This document shows positions 1 to 14,000 of a stretch of DNA of 64,000 bases, piece after piece. The stretch lies in the NCBI GenBank assembly GCA_035048485.1, contig CM068587.1, positions 23,847,034 through 23,911,033 of the forward strand, given 5' to 3'. A program made the translations under genes and the position numbers. Positions within the stretch are counted from its first letter, which is position 1. Each line of letters begins with the position of its first letter. The notes below the pieces were generated by a model, which had not been told where the DNA came from, did no database searches, and was given only the letters and a program-made list of their open reading frames with translations. This stretch comes from Pteria penguin (Eukaryota > Mollusca > Bivalvia > Pterioida > Pteriidae).

Positions 1-1099
1 GCATGCACATTCATATATGTATACTTGAATAGGCTTGCGTTCAATATCAAATTCTGCATTCCGGATTCAAGTGCAAATGTCTTCTTCTTTGATCTTCGCG
101 TATGTTTCTACTTTGAATTCTATTGATCTATACCAATGAGTATTAATTTAATAAAAGTATATATTTTAACTGAAAGTGATACCCGTGCATGTATTAGATT
201 GCAATAAAAGTATACCTCATTCCAGCGGCATGTCTGTATGTACCGTAATGTAAGAAGTTAAGCACCACCCCAACCCCGTGATGTGGAGTCAGGTCCTTCA
301 ATATTGAGTGTTTATATCCAGAACTTCTGATGGTACAATTATACGTGAAAAATTTGAAGCCATCAGGAAGTGGTCAAGTGCATGTGTATTAAAGATGACT
401 ATTCTCAATATAAACTGAGGTCAAGTGGATGATTTTAAATTGTCTTTATTTTCGGACGTTAAATCGGTCAAACCAATAAGGAGAAATAGCGAAAGTATTA
501 ATTTCTGATATAAAGGTCACTTCGATATTTGTGTGTATATGCAAAGAAGGATAACTCTCGTTCATGTTCTTTTCGAATCCGCGAACACATTTGAGCCTAC
601 AGCAATCAGGTGTCTTAAAGTATATATTGCAGAATTCTGAAATGAAGACTGATTTTTATTTTTTGGTGATATTATTCCGTTTAAGCAAATTCGACAAGAA
701 GAAATCTTATAAAAAAAAATTAAGATTTACTTTATCAACGTTTTATCAAATGTTACTTAAATGTAAATCTGATTGTTTCAAATGAAATCTGTATTAACTT
801 GCGTAAAAATACAACGCTAACTGAATTTTTTGCTAACACTGATTTACATTTTTTTTTATTTATTTATTTATCTTATTTATTTTATTTTTTTTTTTTTTTT
901 TTTGTGGTCGGTTTTTTTTTTTTTTTTTGGTGGGGGTGTTTTGGGGGGTTTAAGGGTGGTTTTTTGGGGGGAGTTACTTTGTTTTTTGTGGGGTTTTTAA
1001 CTATACATATATATTTGCTTGGTGCATTGTATTTCAAAATGAGTATTTTATATCTACTCCTTGATGCATTGTTATGATGGATAGTTTCTTTATTTTCAG
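1..1099 (+). other. Intron or 5' flank upstream of ER coding exon 1
   Basis: No coding exon is recognised. T- and G/T-rich low-complexity DNA at 849-980 precedes the splice acceptor at 1098-1099. The acceptor implies at least one upstream noncoding exon, not located here. Confidence 0.6.
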
Positions 1100-2097
1100 A
1101 ATGACTTGACACATCTGAACAGGTGACTCTTACATTACAATATGCCACCACCCAAAAAACCAAAAAGTGGACCAACTACTATTGAGCAGTTCCTTTCCAG
1201 AGATGAGCTGACGGACGATCCTCGTAAAAGGTTAGGATCGTGTTCTGGAAACTCTGAAGCTTCTGATGTATCCATCGTATCCAGGAAATCCACTGATTCG
1301 GATTTAGGAATAGATAAAATTGGATCATTGGAAGTGGATGAAGAAAAAGCGCCGGGACTCCGCCTGCTGCGAGAACTTATCATAAAGAAAAGGGAAGAGG
1401 AACAAAGAGTGCCGGGGAGTGATGGAGGTGGGTCCTCAAAAAGCGTATCTCCCACAGAAATAGAGACAATGCACGAACATGAGAAACCAATCGACTCCGA
1501 CGTAGTATCTGCAAAGGCCAGCCAGGAGAGTAAATTGCCAAATGGTACATCATCGCCTATCTCTCCACTCGCAGGAACAGTGTTACCATCCAATCCATTC
1601 GATAAAAATTTATTCTATAGAGCTGGAAATATCAAAGACAGGGAAAGCAATAGATTGTTAAACAATATCGTTGCGTCATCGTTAGTGTCGTCCAATGCTT
1701 CGTCCACTGTCCAGTCGTTGTCCAGTTATTTCACCCCATACCTTTATGGACAGTCCATCGCGAGTGCTTATTTGCGTGCTAACTCCGATTCTGAACCACG
1801 AGACTTAACAATCAAATTAGATAAGGAAAATGACACAGTGGAGAGCAGATTGACGTCTAACGCCAATACTAATATACGGAGAGACATAGAAGAACGTTTG
1901 TCTTTACAGTATGGAATGGGAGGATACAGTACAACCTTCTCCAATAATAAGGACTATCTAGATGCCAGGAAAAACTTAGTAGGCATCTTGACAGAACCTT
2001 GTTATAATCATCTTGGTTTCCCAATAACAAATTCTTTGGAGAGAGAGTCGTCTATGGGTGGATATCCTTTCTTCGTTAACGGATATGATGGAAGAAG
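1100..2097 (+). CDS. ER: ER exon with 5' UTR part (1100-1141) and coding start (1142-2097)
   Basis: A polypyrimidine tract and AG at 1098-1099 give the acceptor, and AG|GTGAGT at 2097/2098 the donor (phase 2). The coding part gives residues 1-318. In-frame TGA 1124-1126 lies in the exon upstream of ATG 1142, so translation starts here unless splicing differs. The segment is Ser-, Asp- and Glu-rich and probably disordered. It has a basic start (MPPPKKPK), a hydrophobic IEQFLS patch near residue 15 and a PRDLTIKL segment near residue 220. None of these matches a domain I recognise. Confidence 0.85.
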
Positions 2098-5000
2098 GTG
2101 AGTCGCAGGAAACTTAGAGTTGTCTATCTCTCTCCTCATTCTTTTGCCCTTGCATTCGAGTTATCTTTCTTTCATTTCCTTTCCACAGTTAACCAACCTC
2201 TTAAACATAGTAACACAATCCATGAATCGAACCCGGATCGTCGGCACCGCAAGCCAAGCGCTTAACCACTACACCAAGCAAGCCCCTCCTTTACGCAGTA
2301 CAAGCTCGCAAACAAAAAGGAGGTACTTTATGCCAACAAATCACCCAAGCAATATGAAGAAACACGCATAATTTCTGGTAGGTTCTAGTAAGCAAAAGAC
2401 GCATTTTGATTGATTTAAAAATTTGTGGTATATCTCATCCACGAACATTTTTCTCTGACGACGTAATTTTCCGCGTTTTCGTAACTGTGACGTCAGTATT
2501 CACAGCACCGTGGAAAAAATGTTGAGAAATAGTGCAGTTTTACGTACCAATTTCTGAGAATATAAAGTGTGTTTGAAAGGAATCAAATGCAAAGGAATGA
2601 ATCTCCTTTGTATTTCGTTGGATGGAACCTTTTGTTTTGTATACCACGAAAAAATGACGGAAACTTATGCATCATGCAATATGCGCAGTGACGCAGTTTT
2701 CCGTCCTTTTTTTATTTTTTTTTTTCGTGGTATACCTCCATCCAACGAAGAAAAACAATGGATTCATTTCTTAATTCTAAATTCAGGAGGTATTGGCGGA
2801 AACAAAGGGTCTGTGTAATCATAAGTTATCAATGCCTCACGGGTGATAATCCAGATACTGGAATTAGATGTAACAGTACGGTGGATAGTGTTTACGGTAT
2901 TCAGTGGAGCTGCTGGTATAACTTGGGACTACAATACCTAATTCTTCAGTGGTATGACAAGGACTTGTAAACTTTTTTGTTTGGAAGTTCTTGATCATAG
3001 GAGGGGATCATGAACAATGATCACTGGACCTTAGGAGGATATGGTCTAACAGACGCTTCGTGTATTCGTGGGTGGATCATGAACTAAAAGTCCATGGCAC
3101 AATAAATAGACCTGAACATAAAGTTGCAATTGTTGCATTTTAAGCGGATGTATCAGATGACGTGGGATAGCGGTATTAAATTGAATCAATTTTAGGCCAG
3201 ACTGCCTTGACAAAGACCCGACAACTCGACACTCTATTTGTCAATGTAATGGGACAGCGACAATAACAATGGTTTACGACACTGTATGTACTAGTAAGCC
3301 ATAAGATTGTTTCGGAGTGTAAGCAGTCTTTATGAAAGGGGGAGTGATGTATAACAGTAACGACTGTCAAGGTTTAGTTTACGGTCAAGAATATTTGGGC
3401 TCGATACCTAGTTAACCCGGTTTTTTTTTTTTTTTTCGCGGCAGTAATACTGGGGAAATTGAAGCATCATTAATTAATTTGTATCAAACTACTGTCAACC
3501 TGAACGCTCCTACCTAAACAAATGAGATATAATTGTACCGTATGAGAGAAAACACATCTAGACACAAATCACACACTCATAATGTCTCCGATACATATCA
3601 TAATTGAGCGCGCCACGATATATAGGTACAAAGTATAATGTCGATGTACACAGACGCAACACCTCCCTAGCAAACATGGATGGCTTCAGGGCATGGAGTG
3701 CACTAAACAGGAAAACTACTGCACAATTAAGTGCAAATGGTCGGATTATCTCCCTAGTACAATAAGATATCGTTAGTCCCCGTCTGACCATAACGTCGTT
3801 CCTATCCCTGGTGTACCTCTATTATAAGATTTATACCAACAAAAGATGAAAGGACTCCAATCTTGTGCATTGAATTTTGATTAACAAAATCATCTTAAAC
3901 GGAACATGCTTTTATCCCTAACGTTTGTGGTCATCCGCGGTCAGAAGAATGGCTATACTGCTATAATTAAAACGAGTTTCTGTTATGCTAGCCTTCACTG
4001 CTGGACAAGCCGATCTGGTGTAACTCTAACCGCAGTTGAGTCAGTACAAGTGTTGCATGTTAGTTCGGCCGGGTCAGAAGGTTGCCTGGCCAGTGGTCAA
4101 CTCGTAATGACCTAGTGGTAGTTATTGATCCGTGGTCGTGGCCGAAGTGAATGACCAAGCTTTGTTTGTACGATTGAGCGGATGGTGATAATGTGTGGAG
4201 TATAAACGTAATCTGTTCAAATGTTCATCTTTTCCTCCGAAATTTGGTTTTAAACAAACTCATACCCAATGTATGTAGACGAGGACCGGACAGTGTGCTC
4301 TTGTATGTGTACTTCCACGAATGGAGATGGAATCAAGGTTTAAATACCAAGATGAAGACTTTGAAGATGCACTGAACGTTTTAAAGGGGATTTCGGAGAA
4401 TGGTACTACTGTTGTTAAAATTTTACGAGAAAACAGTAACAGCAGAATGAATAATTCAGGGTAAGGAAAGATGATATGTTAAGGTAAAAGGGAGGGAAAG
4501 AAAACTGGAGAGTGAGTTCGTTCTAGTATTATAACGAACAACTCCAGGATAATTACAGGCCCAAGAAAAGGAGGGTGTAACTATTACTGTACCAGGACAA
4601 CAGTACAAGTTAACAAATAAGGCTGATATGGTATGTTCAAACATAAATTTAAGATAGTGAGTGTTAGATCGCAGTGGTCGATTTAGATGAGGATGGCGCC
4701 ACCCACCCTCTTTACGTCCAAATATTATGATAAGACACAACAAATGTTGCATGAATTATCTTTCGGTACCTTGTGTTTTTGTGGTCTCCTTTTTCCTTTT
4801 ATAAGGGATATAGATTCGCCACAGGATCTACGTTAAGTATGAAAATTGGGAGTATGTCATCTTTATGTGACAATAAAATAGGATAAGAAAACTGAACGTA
4901 GAAAACGATCTCACGAAGAGTACAAAACGTGGAAGGAGGGATTGTACAGTCAGTAAAGAAATACGAAGGATATACTAACGCAGTATAGTAGAGTAGAAGA

Positions 5001-7484
5001 CGATGTTAATAGCACGTGGTGAATGAAAAGTGTTTCGTGTAGGAAATATAGAATGCAGGTGGTCACATATGGGTTACATAGGAAAGAGTGTTCTATTTAC
5101 AGTAAACGTTTATCTCTTGATATATTTAGCTTCAATATTCATCAGAGTTTACGCTACGATATTAATGACAAAATATTCGAAGTTATTGAAATTAAAGTTA
5201 TTATTTTAAGTTTTGAAACAGATGTTGACACTTGACAACTTTTTTGTAAAAAGATAAAGAAAACACACGATTTCCCTGTAAGAACTCTTGTGTTGCTTTT
5301 AGTGGTATCAGTTGCACCCCCTCCTTTTAATCCGTTAGAAGTTTTATGATGCGCGCACGATGTCCATGTAGTTACACCTTACAGTCTGGCGGAATGTAAT
5401 GGATTGCGACTAGCGGTCTCATACTTGTCACGCGTTATGTAACACTGTCTACACGATCGTCCGGACTACAGGATGACCACAGCGTTTACAATGACCTAGC
5501 CATGTTATTATAGAAGTTCATATCGCAATGTTATACGATATACTTTCTGAAAAATAGTACAAAATACATTTTAATCCGTCCTCAGTTAATTAACATGTCA
5601 TACTCTCTTTTTTTTTGGCGTTTTGATGGTTGATGTTTCTACCCACATACATGAATAGACTTTACAACATTTCGCTTTCTTGTGGATGTTCAAAAGGAAG
5701 GAGCAAAAACTCTAACTTAACTGTATGACATTGCCCAGACAAGATAAAATCAGCATACTTTTAGACTTGTAGACCATCACAAAATATTCTATATCATAGT
5801 AATGACTGTCAAATGATTGATTGATTATTGTTTTACGTCACTTCACGGTTATTTCACGTATATGGTGACGACATCTGCCTGATGCATTGCATAGAAATTT
5901 CTACCTTTTCAACGGACCCACCCGAAGCAGTGAGAGACCTTTTACGTGCCACACCTACGGTGACACGGGACCTCGGTTTTTACTGTCTCATCCGAAAGAC
6001 AGAACACCGGTGTGTCCACAGCGGGAATCGAACCCGGGATCGCTAGGTCATGAGCCGAGTACCTTATCCACTAGGCCATACCGGTTTACTGTCAAATGAC
6101 GGGGTAGAATCATGCCATTTGTATATACATGTATGTGGGTGTCCAGTTTACTTGACTCTCCTTAGAATTATTTTATAAACATATACATATATACAGTTTT
6201 GTAAGTTGGTTGACTGGAACCAGTTTTCAACCAGTTTCATTCATACCGCGATTTGGAAACAGGAGGTGACCAACCTCTTAAGCCAAGTGGCGCAATCCAG
6301 GAATCGAACTCGGATCGCCTGCACTATTGGTCTTACGATCGCCTAAATATGTCTCCATGGCATTTCCAGGCGATCATAATGCCTGCAGCTTGCACCGGTG
6401 AGCTACATGTATGACACCGCACCGGTTAATTGCATGTATAACACCGCATCAGAACCTTGTAACATGCGCACGTATTTCTTCAGTATTTATATTTATTGTA
6501 AAGGCTATATGAAATGTATTGTTGTGCAGTTAAAATGAAAACTTGATCACTATTATGATTAACGAAATAAATAAATACATATTTAAATAACACAAACAGA
6601 GAGCGCCCCAGATTGCAATATACACCGCAGTTTCTATTCTATTATGCCTCTGCAGCTGACTTATCTATCTGTTTAGATATGTGTACGTCTCTAGTACTGG
6701 TTGGCTATCTTAGCTAACTTCTATGACGAGCTAATATTTTTCCCATGATCATTTATGAATTTTAAAAAAATGACAGAAACAAATGTTCCTTTTCGTAGTA
6801 TTGACTTTTGATTTCACAACAAAAGGCAACCTGCTGTCTAGATCAACTCTATTGATTGTAGTTCACCAACTGCCGCAATCCCCAGGTCAGTGTGACCCGG
6901 CCTTTTTACAAAGATATAATTTGCATGTTATACATGTGCTAGCTACTGGTCAGTGACTGAATGACCCCTGGTCGTAATCACGGTTGCTGTGGTAACACCT
7001 TTAGATGTTAGATCGGGTTTAACTTCCTTCAACAATAAGGAAATTTAGAAGTTATTACTTTCTTGTAAGGGATAGGGAGCAATGCTTTCTTTCGGCAATT
7101 TAGTACGCGGCATTTATTAGCGAGGGCTTTGATATGTGTCTGTATAGAAATTTTCTTTTATTGAGTAGATTAGATGAATGCGAAGAATTTTACGTGTATA
7201 TGTAACTGCAAATAGGAAATTGGAAAAGATGAAACCGGTATACAGATAGCCAGTTCAGTCCCTCTATGTCAGAGACATATATACACAAAGTATATATGTC
7301 TATGCTCTATGTATATAGTTTCTCAAGATAATACTTTTACGTATGAAAAGGAAGTCCCTTCTTTAAAGTGGTATTGATTCCATATAAAGAAGTAGATGTT
7401 ATCTCAGAATATTTAAATAAATAAATATATAGTAAAAATAAATAAATTTTAAAAATAACCAACAACAACAACCCCCCCCCCCCA

Positions 7485-7549
<65 letters not shown>

Positions 7550-10500
7550 CTTTAATACTCCCCTGAACATCCCAAATAGATAATGAATAAATCTTGCACG
7601 TTGTCATCGGAATGTATTTGTAAATTCCATGGAAATATTGGCATCATTTTCATTGTAAATGAGTAAAATGCAGATTAAGACGGAATCACGGGAGACAAAT
7701 AAGACAATCACCGATGTACCAGCCATATACATGACAAGGCATAAAAATAATTGGCAAGTAATCATAATTTTACTACAAGTATATCAATTATCCAGCATAG
7801 CTCTATCGGTTAGAGGCCAAGAGGTCCCAGGTTTGCGTTATGCTTGTGACTCCTTATATATCCCTTATCCGGCGTAGCTTTATCGGTTAGGTGCTTGGCT
7901 CGTGACCGAGAGGTTCTAGGTTCGAGTACGACCTGTGACTGGTCAATGCCCTGTCTTTCGAATGAAACTGTAAAAACCGAGGTAGCCTTGACATGTAAAA
8001 GATCCCTCACCTCTACAGGTCTGTCTGAAAAGGTATAAATTTCTGTGAATTGCATTAGGTAGATGCCGTCACCATAAGTGTAATACTCTTGATTCGACGT
8101 AAAACAGGAAACAAACATACTCTCTATCCTTCACTGTGTGTATTCATAAATACTTTCCTCTTTCTTTGCAGGGATCCCTCCAAGTTGATACCTAAAGAGG
8201 AGCCCCACCACCCTATGGTAGGAGGCATGGTATCCCAGGGTGCCTTCATGGGTTTGCCACACATGATGCCAGGAGCAACACCTACATCAGCTGGCATGGA
8301 CTATCGTGATCATGGCAACAGACTTCTTCCTATGTTGGACCCTTCAATATCCTACACCGACGGACGGAGACTAAGAGAGGCGGCACATGCAGGTGTGTAA
8401 TGATGTAACAGACACTGAAATACGGTTTAGAGAGATAGGGTTTATATTTCTTAATTATAACGTAGCCGTTAGGGGAAAAAATGGGACAAGGTAGGGGGAC
8501 GAAGGGATAAGACTAGAGTGAGATGGAGAGGAAGAAAATGTGATAATTGTCTTGTATTTAACTCCCCCCCCCCCCAAGTAAATTCAAAAATTAGAACATG
8601 ACATTGGGAAGAGTGAAGAAGCAGGGAGGGAAGAAAGGAGGTGGAGAAAGGAAATGGGGAAATGCATGCAGTGGAAGGAAGGAAGGGAAAAAGGAAAACT
8701 CCATATCTCCTATGCACCAGATACACGTAGATGTTTAAAATACTCCAATTTATGAATATTAAGATCAGGACAGAGGGTAGACTTTATAGGAGACAATAAG
8801 AAGAGGTGAACTATCGGTGAATCGTTGACCTTTTAGATAGTCATAGGCTATTTTACAACGGAGTGATCGATCACAGTGTCAACACAAATATTTGGATGTC
8901 TTCAACTCACCTACTTCAGTCCTAGACGGTCAATCTGTTATATCATAGCTGAAAGTCTCCAGGCTACTCGGTGCAGGTAGTAAAACTTTACTTGGATACA
9001 GTAAGTGCAGGCGGAGAGTCAGTTTCACCACGATGCAGTAATAATACAATACAATAATAGTGTCTTTTTCTAACTTTAAATTTTTATGATTTAAAGTGTT
9101 GGTTGGTTGGTTGATTGGTGTTTTACGTCGCTTTCAACAATATTTCAGTTATATCGCGACATGGAAGCAGGAGGTTACCAACCTCTTAAACATAGTGGCG
9201 CAACCCGGGAATCGAACCCGGATCGTCGGCGCCGCAAGCCAAGCGCTTAACCACTACACCACGCCTGCTCCTGATTTAAAGTGAGCAATAGTAATACAGA
9301 TTTAAAAATTTGGTCAAGGGAAAGTGAAAATTGATCTGCTTTATAATTAAATGTACCAGAAAGTCATTCTCGTCGAATGTCAGGATGAGTTCATACTCCT
9401 TCCCACCTCTCTCCTGGATGTACACATGTTACTTGGGAAAAAAAAGAAAGAAAAACAAAAACAATGTAAATTATGTATCTAGTTATGCTTTTCTCAAACC
9501 GATGTCTGTTGATGCTGTTCACAAAAACATGAAGCTATACATACGGCCTAGATCCCACTTTAATCAAGTAATAGAAAAAAACTCCCCTGTTATGTGATCG
9601 ACTGCACGTATTGAGCTGTTTGATTACAGTCTGGGATTGATCTACTTTCCAGTATCGAGGTATTCCTTTTAAAACAATAAATTAACCTAGATGAGACTTG
9701 AAAGGGTATATCTCAGGAAAAAACGGCCAATGGTCCACATGCTGAATGAATGAATGATTTGATGTATTACGTAGAAGCAGGTTAAACCATTTTGTTGAAA
9801 CTAGAGAACATGGGAATGAATATATAGCATGCTGAAAGTCCAGAGGGCATATCATTATTATTTACCACACAACGGCTGCATTTCCATGCCTTAATAAGCG
9901 TGTTTAGTTTAGCCAAGGACATGTATTGGGCGTTTACACAACTTCAGAAAAGTATCAGTTTTACCTAACACAGCATAGGACGGAAAACCAACATTTACCA
10001 GATTGGTTATGCTGGGACAACCAGACGGAGTGATTTTATCTCAGGGACCTTCCTACTGTATCTGTAGTATTAATGTCGCTGGTTGTATGAATTAGATGGA
10101 GGGACGGATGGATTGGTGGATGGATGGATGGATTGGTGGGTGGATGGATGGGTGGATTGGTGGGTGATTGGATGGATAGGAGGATGGATGGATTTATTGA
10201 TTTTATCGATCATTATCAGTTAATATTCAACAATAAATCGCTATTTATCACTCAACCAATTAATTAATATCTATCAAGCAATCAATTAATCCGAAATTAT
10301 CAGAGAAGTCTTATGCTTTGGCCTGACATTTCGGACTAGCAAAATGAAAATCACAAGTTATCCTTCTTCCGCTGTGCAAATGATTGACCATATCAGGAAA
10401 CATTTCGACGTAGTAGATAACACCACCAGGTAAGAGGGAAAACACCGCCAGGTGAGAGAGGAAACGCCGTCAAGTGAGAGAGGAAACACCGCCACGCGAG

Positions 10501-10938
10501 GGAGGAAACGTTGCTAGGTGAGAGAGGAAACACCGCCACGCGAGGAAGTAAACACTGCCAGGTGAGAGAGGAAACACCGACAGGAAAGAGAGGAAACATC
10601 CGTCAAGTGAGAGAGGAAATGCCGCCACATGAGAGAGGAAACAGCGTCATGTGAGAGAGGAAACAACACCGTCGTGTGAGATAGGTTAATCAGTTTAAGT
10701 TTTGGTTGTTTTTTTTTTCTTTGTTTGTTTGTTTCGCTAGCGCGACTGTTTAAAAATCCAGAAAACGACATGAATTCCAAAGTGAAACAATCCACCTGCT
10801 TGATACATAACCATCGGTTTCATAAAACATATATAGGATGACCAGCAGTAGACCTAGAAGTCTATTGGAGCAGGGTATTTTTTTTCTGGATGGAGGGATT
10901 GTGCTCTCTATAACATTTTGTTTTGAAGTTTTCAATAT

Positions 10939-11003
<65 letters not shown>

Positions 11004-14000
11004 CTGTGTACTGATTTTAAAGCGCTTTGTTTGCGGCGCCGACGATCTGGGTTCGATTCTCGGGTTGCGCCACTATGTTTAAGAGGTTGGTTACCTCTTG
11101 CTTCCATATTGCGATATAACTGAAATATTTTTGAAAGTGACGTAAAGCACCAACCAACCAACTTTTTTGTTTTAAACTCATTGACCTAGTCCTGGCACCA
11201 CCACTTCATGACCCCGAGAATGTATGACATTAGTTTTGAGTTCATCTCCGTCTTAACATGCGAGATATGGCATGGTCGCAGGTGGTGATTTGACCTGCAC
11301 CAGAGTAATGGTCAGTCTTCGACGTGTAGCATCTGTGACCATCCTCATTAGATTTGTTACAGGTCATCGAGTTATTTCACAGATTTGCCAGTCTGGTGCC
11401 TATATTTGACTTACTATATCACACGAAAAGAGACAAGGAGACTATTTTGAATAAATGTCAAGTACACTGTACATATACTATAGTCGGTAACAAAATATTC
11501 CATAGTTGAAATGACCTTTCATCTACATGCATACATGTAACGTATAACTGTTTCATGATGATTTATTTGCAGGAAACGGGACGAATAAGTTGTGCCAAGT
11601 GTGTAACGACAATGCTTCTGGATTCCATTATGGAGTATGGTCATGCGAAGGATGTAAAGCTTTCTTTAAAAGAAGTATTCAAGGTAAATTGTATTTATTG
11701 TTTAATTATTTTCTCAAGAGAAACGTCCGCGTCGAGTACGCATTAAGTTCATCTATTGAAAAGTATCCATAGTGATGATTTGCAAGTTAAACCTTCTATA
11801 TCGGCCACCTGTACCAAGCAACCATCTCTTTGTTAAAGTTTTTTTTCTTGTTTGTGAGGACAGTTCCAGACATAAAGGATCTGAAACGAATTTTCATTTG
11901 ATACGGTATTTATGAAATGAGTTGTTTCTTTCATATCCCCGAGCCTTGGCGAGTTTCATAAATACCATATGAAATGAAAATTCATTTCAGATTCTTTTTA
12001 TCACATGTTTACACTCAATTTAAAGCAGTTTATTTCACCAAACACCGGCTTGACACAATTCTTTTCCACGCTAAACAAAACCAATTTATGACATAGCAAT
12101 ATTTCACTGCATAAACAGCAAAATATGTGATAAATAGGTATTGTAGTACTCTCTTTACTATGACCGTATAGCATAAGTCAGGCTTTTTTGAATGGAGTAA
12201 CAAATGCAGTTCTGGACCTTACTCCCTACACAAGTTGTGATGGCAGTACGAAAGCAAACTCGGGACAGATTATAGATCGTGAAAGTAGTGCATATATACT
12301 TTTATGCTTTGTCCGTCCGTCATAATTTTATCCGGGTATAAGACAACGAAAACTATCAGAGGTATCAACATAAAACTTCATAAGTAGATAGATATTGATG
12401 AGAAGTGAAGTGTAAATTAGTCCTTTTTGAACTAGTGTTTATTTGGGGTGTATCCATCTGATCTACCAATTCCCTGTTTTAACTCTTTGATGTTCTAACT
12501 TTGTATCCTCCCCATTCATTGCGCTGTGTTTAGGACAACTGACATAGACACTCTTTCTCTGTAGTGGTCGCTTTGAAGTCAAGTTTGACTGTTAGATACG
12601 TGAGATGAATACTTTCACAAGTAGCTACTCACCCCTGTCATGTCCGAGTCCGATTCCAGGCCAGGGCGAGGGACGGTCGTTCAGTTTACTTGGGTGGATT
12701 TCTCCCACTGTACTCCGGTACCATCTTTACAGTGTACACGATAGAAGGGCAACGTGCTCCGGTTGAGATTTCTGGTGTCGCATACAAACTTTTCCGTAGA
12801 ATACATTGTGCATTTAGTTAGAAGTAAATAATCCATGTTCGTTTCTCACGTAAAAAGTAACCATTGTAAACACTGTCCAGTAATTATTCAAGATGATTTT
12901 TGTGGGAAATATTCACTTTGTTAGTATTATCAAAGACAGGTGCATATTAAGTAATTCTACTAGAGAAGTATCTTAGATAAGACTTATCTAGTAGTTCTTC
13001 TAGATAAGTACCAGATCATGATGTATATTATACTTATACAGTAAATAATTCTGTTGTTCTTATGCTCAGAGAGCATAATTGAGTAGAAATAAACTTGTCT
13101 TTGAAATCCTTCAAGTTTGATGTTGAGAATGATCATTTGTTTTATTAACCGTCAAAAGAAGTTTCCAGGGTGAATAGAATACTCGCCAAATAAGTAAAAA
13201 TCAAAAATAGATAAACATCGAGCTGACCACGATTTATGGAATAAGATTTACATTTGTTTTTGGTATTATTGTATTGGCATTCAATAGCTAATAGGAATTA
13301 ACGAATTTCAAGATGAATAAGAAAATCATTTATTCTATTATTTTCAATTTGTAATTTCTTTTAAGTTATGACGTAGGACAGAGTTTTTCATTGTAAGAAT
13401 GTGAATACATTATCACGAGATTGCAGTGAAACTCGATCCATTTACGTCTGACATCTGGGACAGACGATATGACCTATTTCCCTGTTTAAGCCCCCGCCCA
13501 CAGTTCCTTTATGTTAGTACGATAGAGTGCATGTGCTTAAGCATGAATGAACACCGAACAGAATTCTCGTGCAAACAACTTAATACAATTTTCATAACCT
13601 TGTGAAGGCATGCGAATGAGGATTGCGTAATCAAGAAATCGGTGAAAACGCACTAGGCTTGATCGAGCGGGGTAGTTCAGCGCTCTTCTATACATCAATC
13701 AGAGGAAGGAAAAGGTTAAGGTGTCCTGACGATATAGTGTGATCAACACACTCAATATAGCAATACCTTCCTCAGCTGCGGATATCAAACACTGTGTTCG
13801 ACTGCCTCCTCCCACCAGACGCCTTTGAATTCTTCTTCGTAACCTAAGTGGCCGATAGGAAGTGACCGGTGGAGTGGTAATAGGGCATTGACCTTAAGAC
13901 TGTTGTGATATTTATCTGGTCGTCATTATGATTTGCGGTCGATAATTGAAGTCTACACATTCGATAATATAACTTTTATCGGGTCACCAGGGATGATATT

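Larger units (their letters stand above)
2098..8171 (+). other. ER intron 1
   Basis: About 6.1 kb. It holds SINE pieces (2186-2283, 6200-6326), a full SINE (5817-6087), a small inverted-repeat element (2614-2749), an AC microsatellite (7492-7549) and a SINE with doubled head (7788-8104). I see no gene in the rest. Confidence 0.8.
8393..11572 (+). other. ER intron 2
   Basis: Contains a SINE with exact target duplication (9099-9271), GGAT-rich repeats (about 10095-10195), a 22-23-bp minisatellite (10428-10685), an AC/AT microsatellite (10938-11003) and a SINE fragment (11013-11161). No exon seen. Confidence 0.8.

Noticed and set aside
799..1077. Open frame rich in Phe and Gly
   Set aside because: It is a translation of the T/G low-complexity tract before an acceptor.
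1135..1593. 152-residue minus-strand open frame
   Set aside because: It is the antisense of ER coding exon 1, which has splice and frame support. The minus-strand product resembles nothing.
6020..6090. Possible tRNA gene
   Set aside because: A and B boxes are present, but this is the head of a SINE with body and target duplication; a cloverleaf with proper stems is not evident.
10428..10685. CRISPR-like array
   Set aside because: Short degenerate units without unique spacers, in a eukaryotic intron: a minisatellite.
11573..11683. Estrogen-related receptor (ERR) instead of ER
   Set aside because: The P-box is CEGCK and the LBD has the ER-type [11 protein letters not shown] helix, not the ERR pattern.
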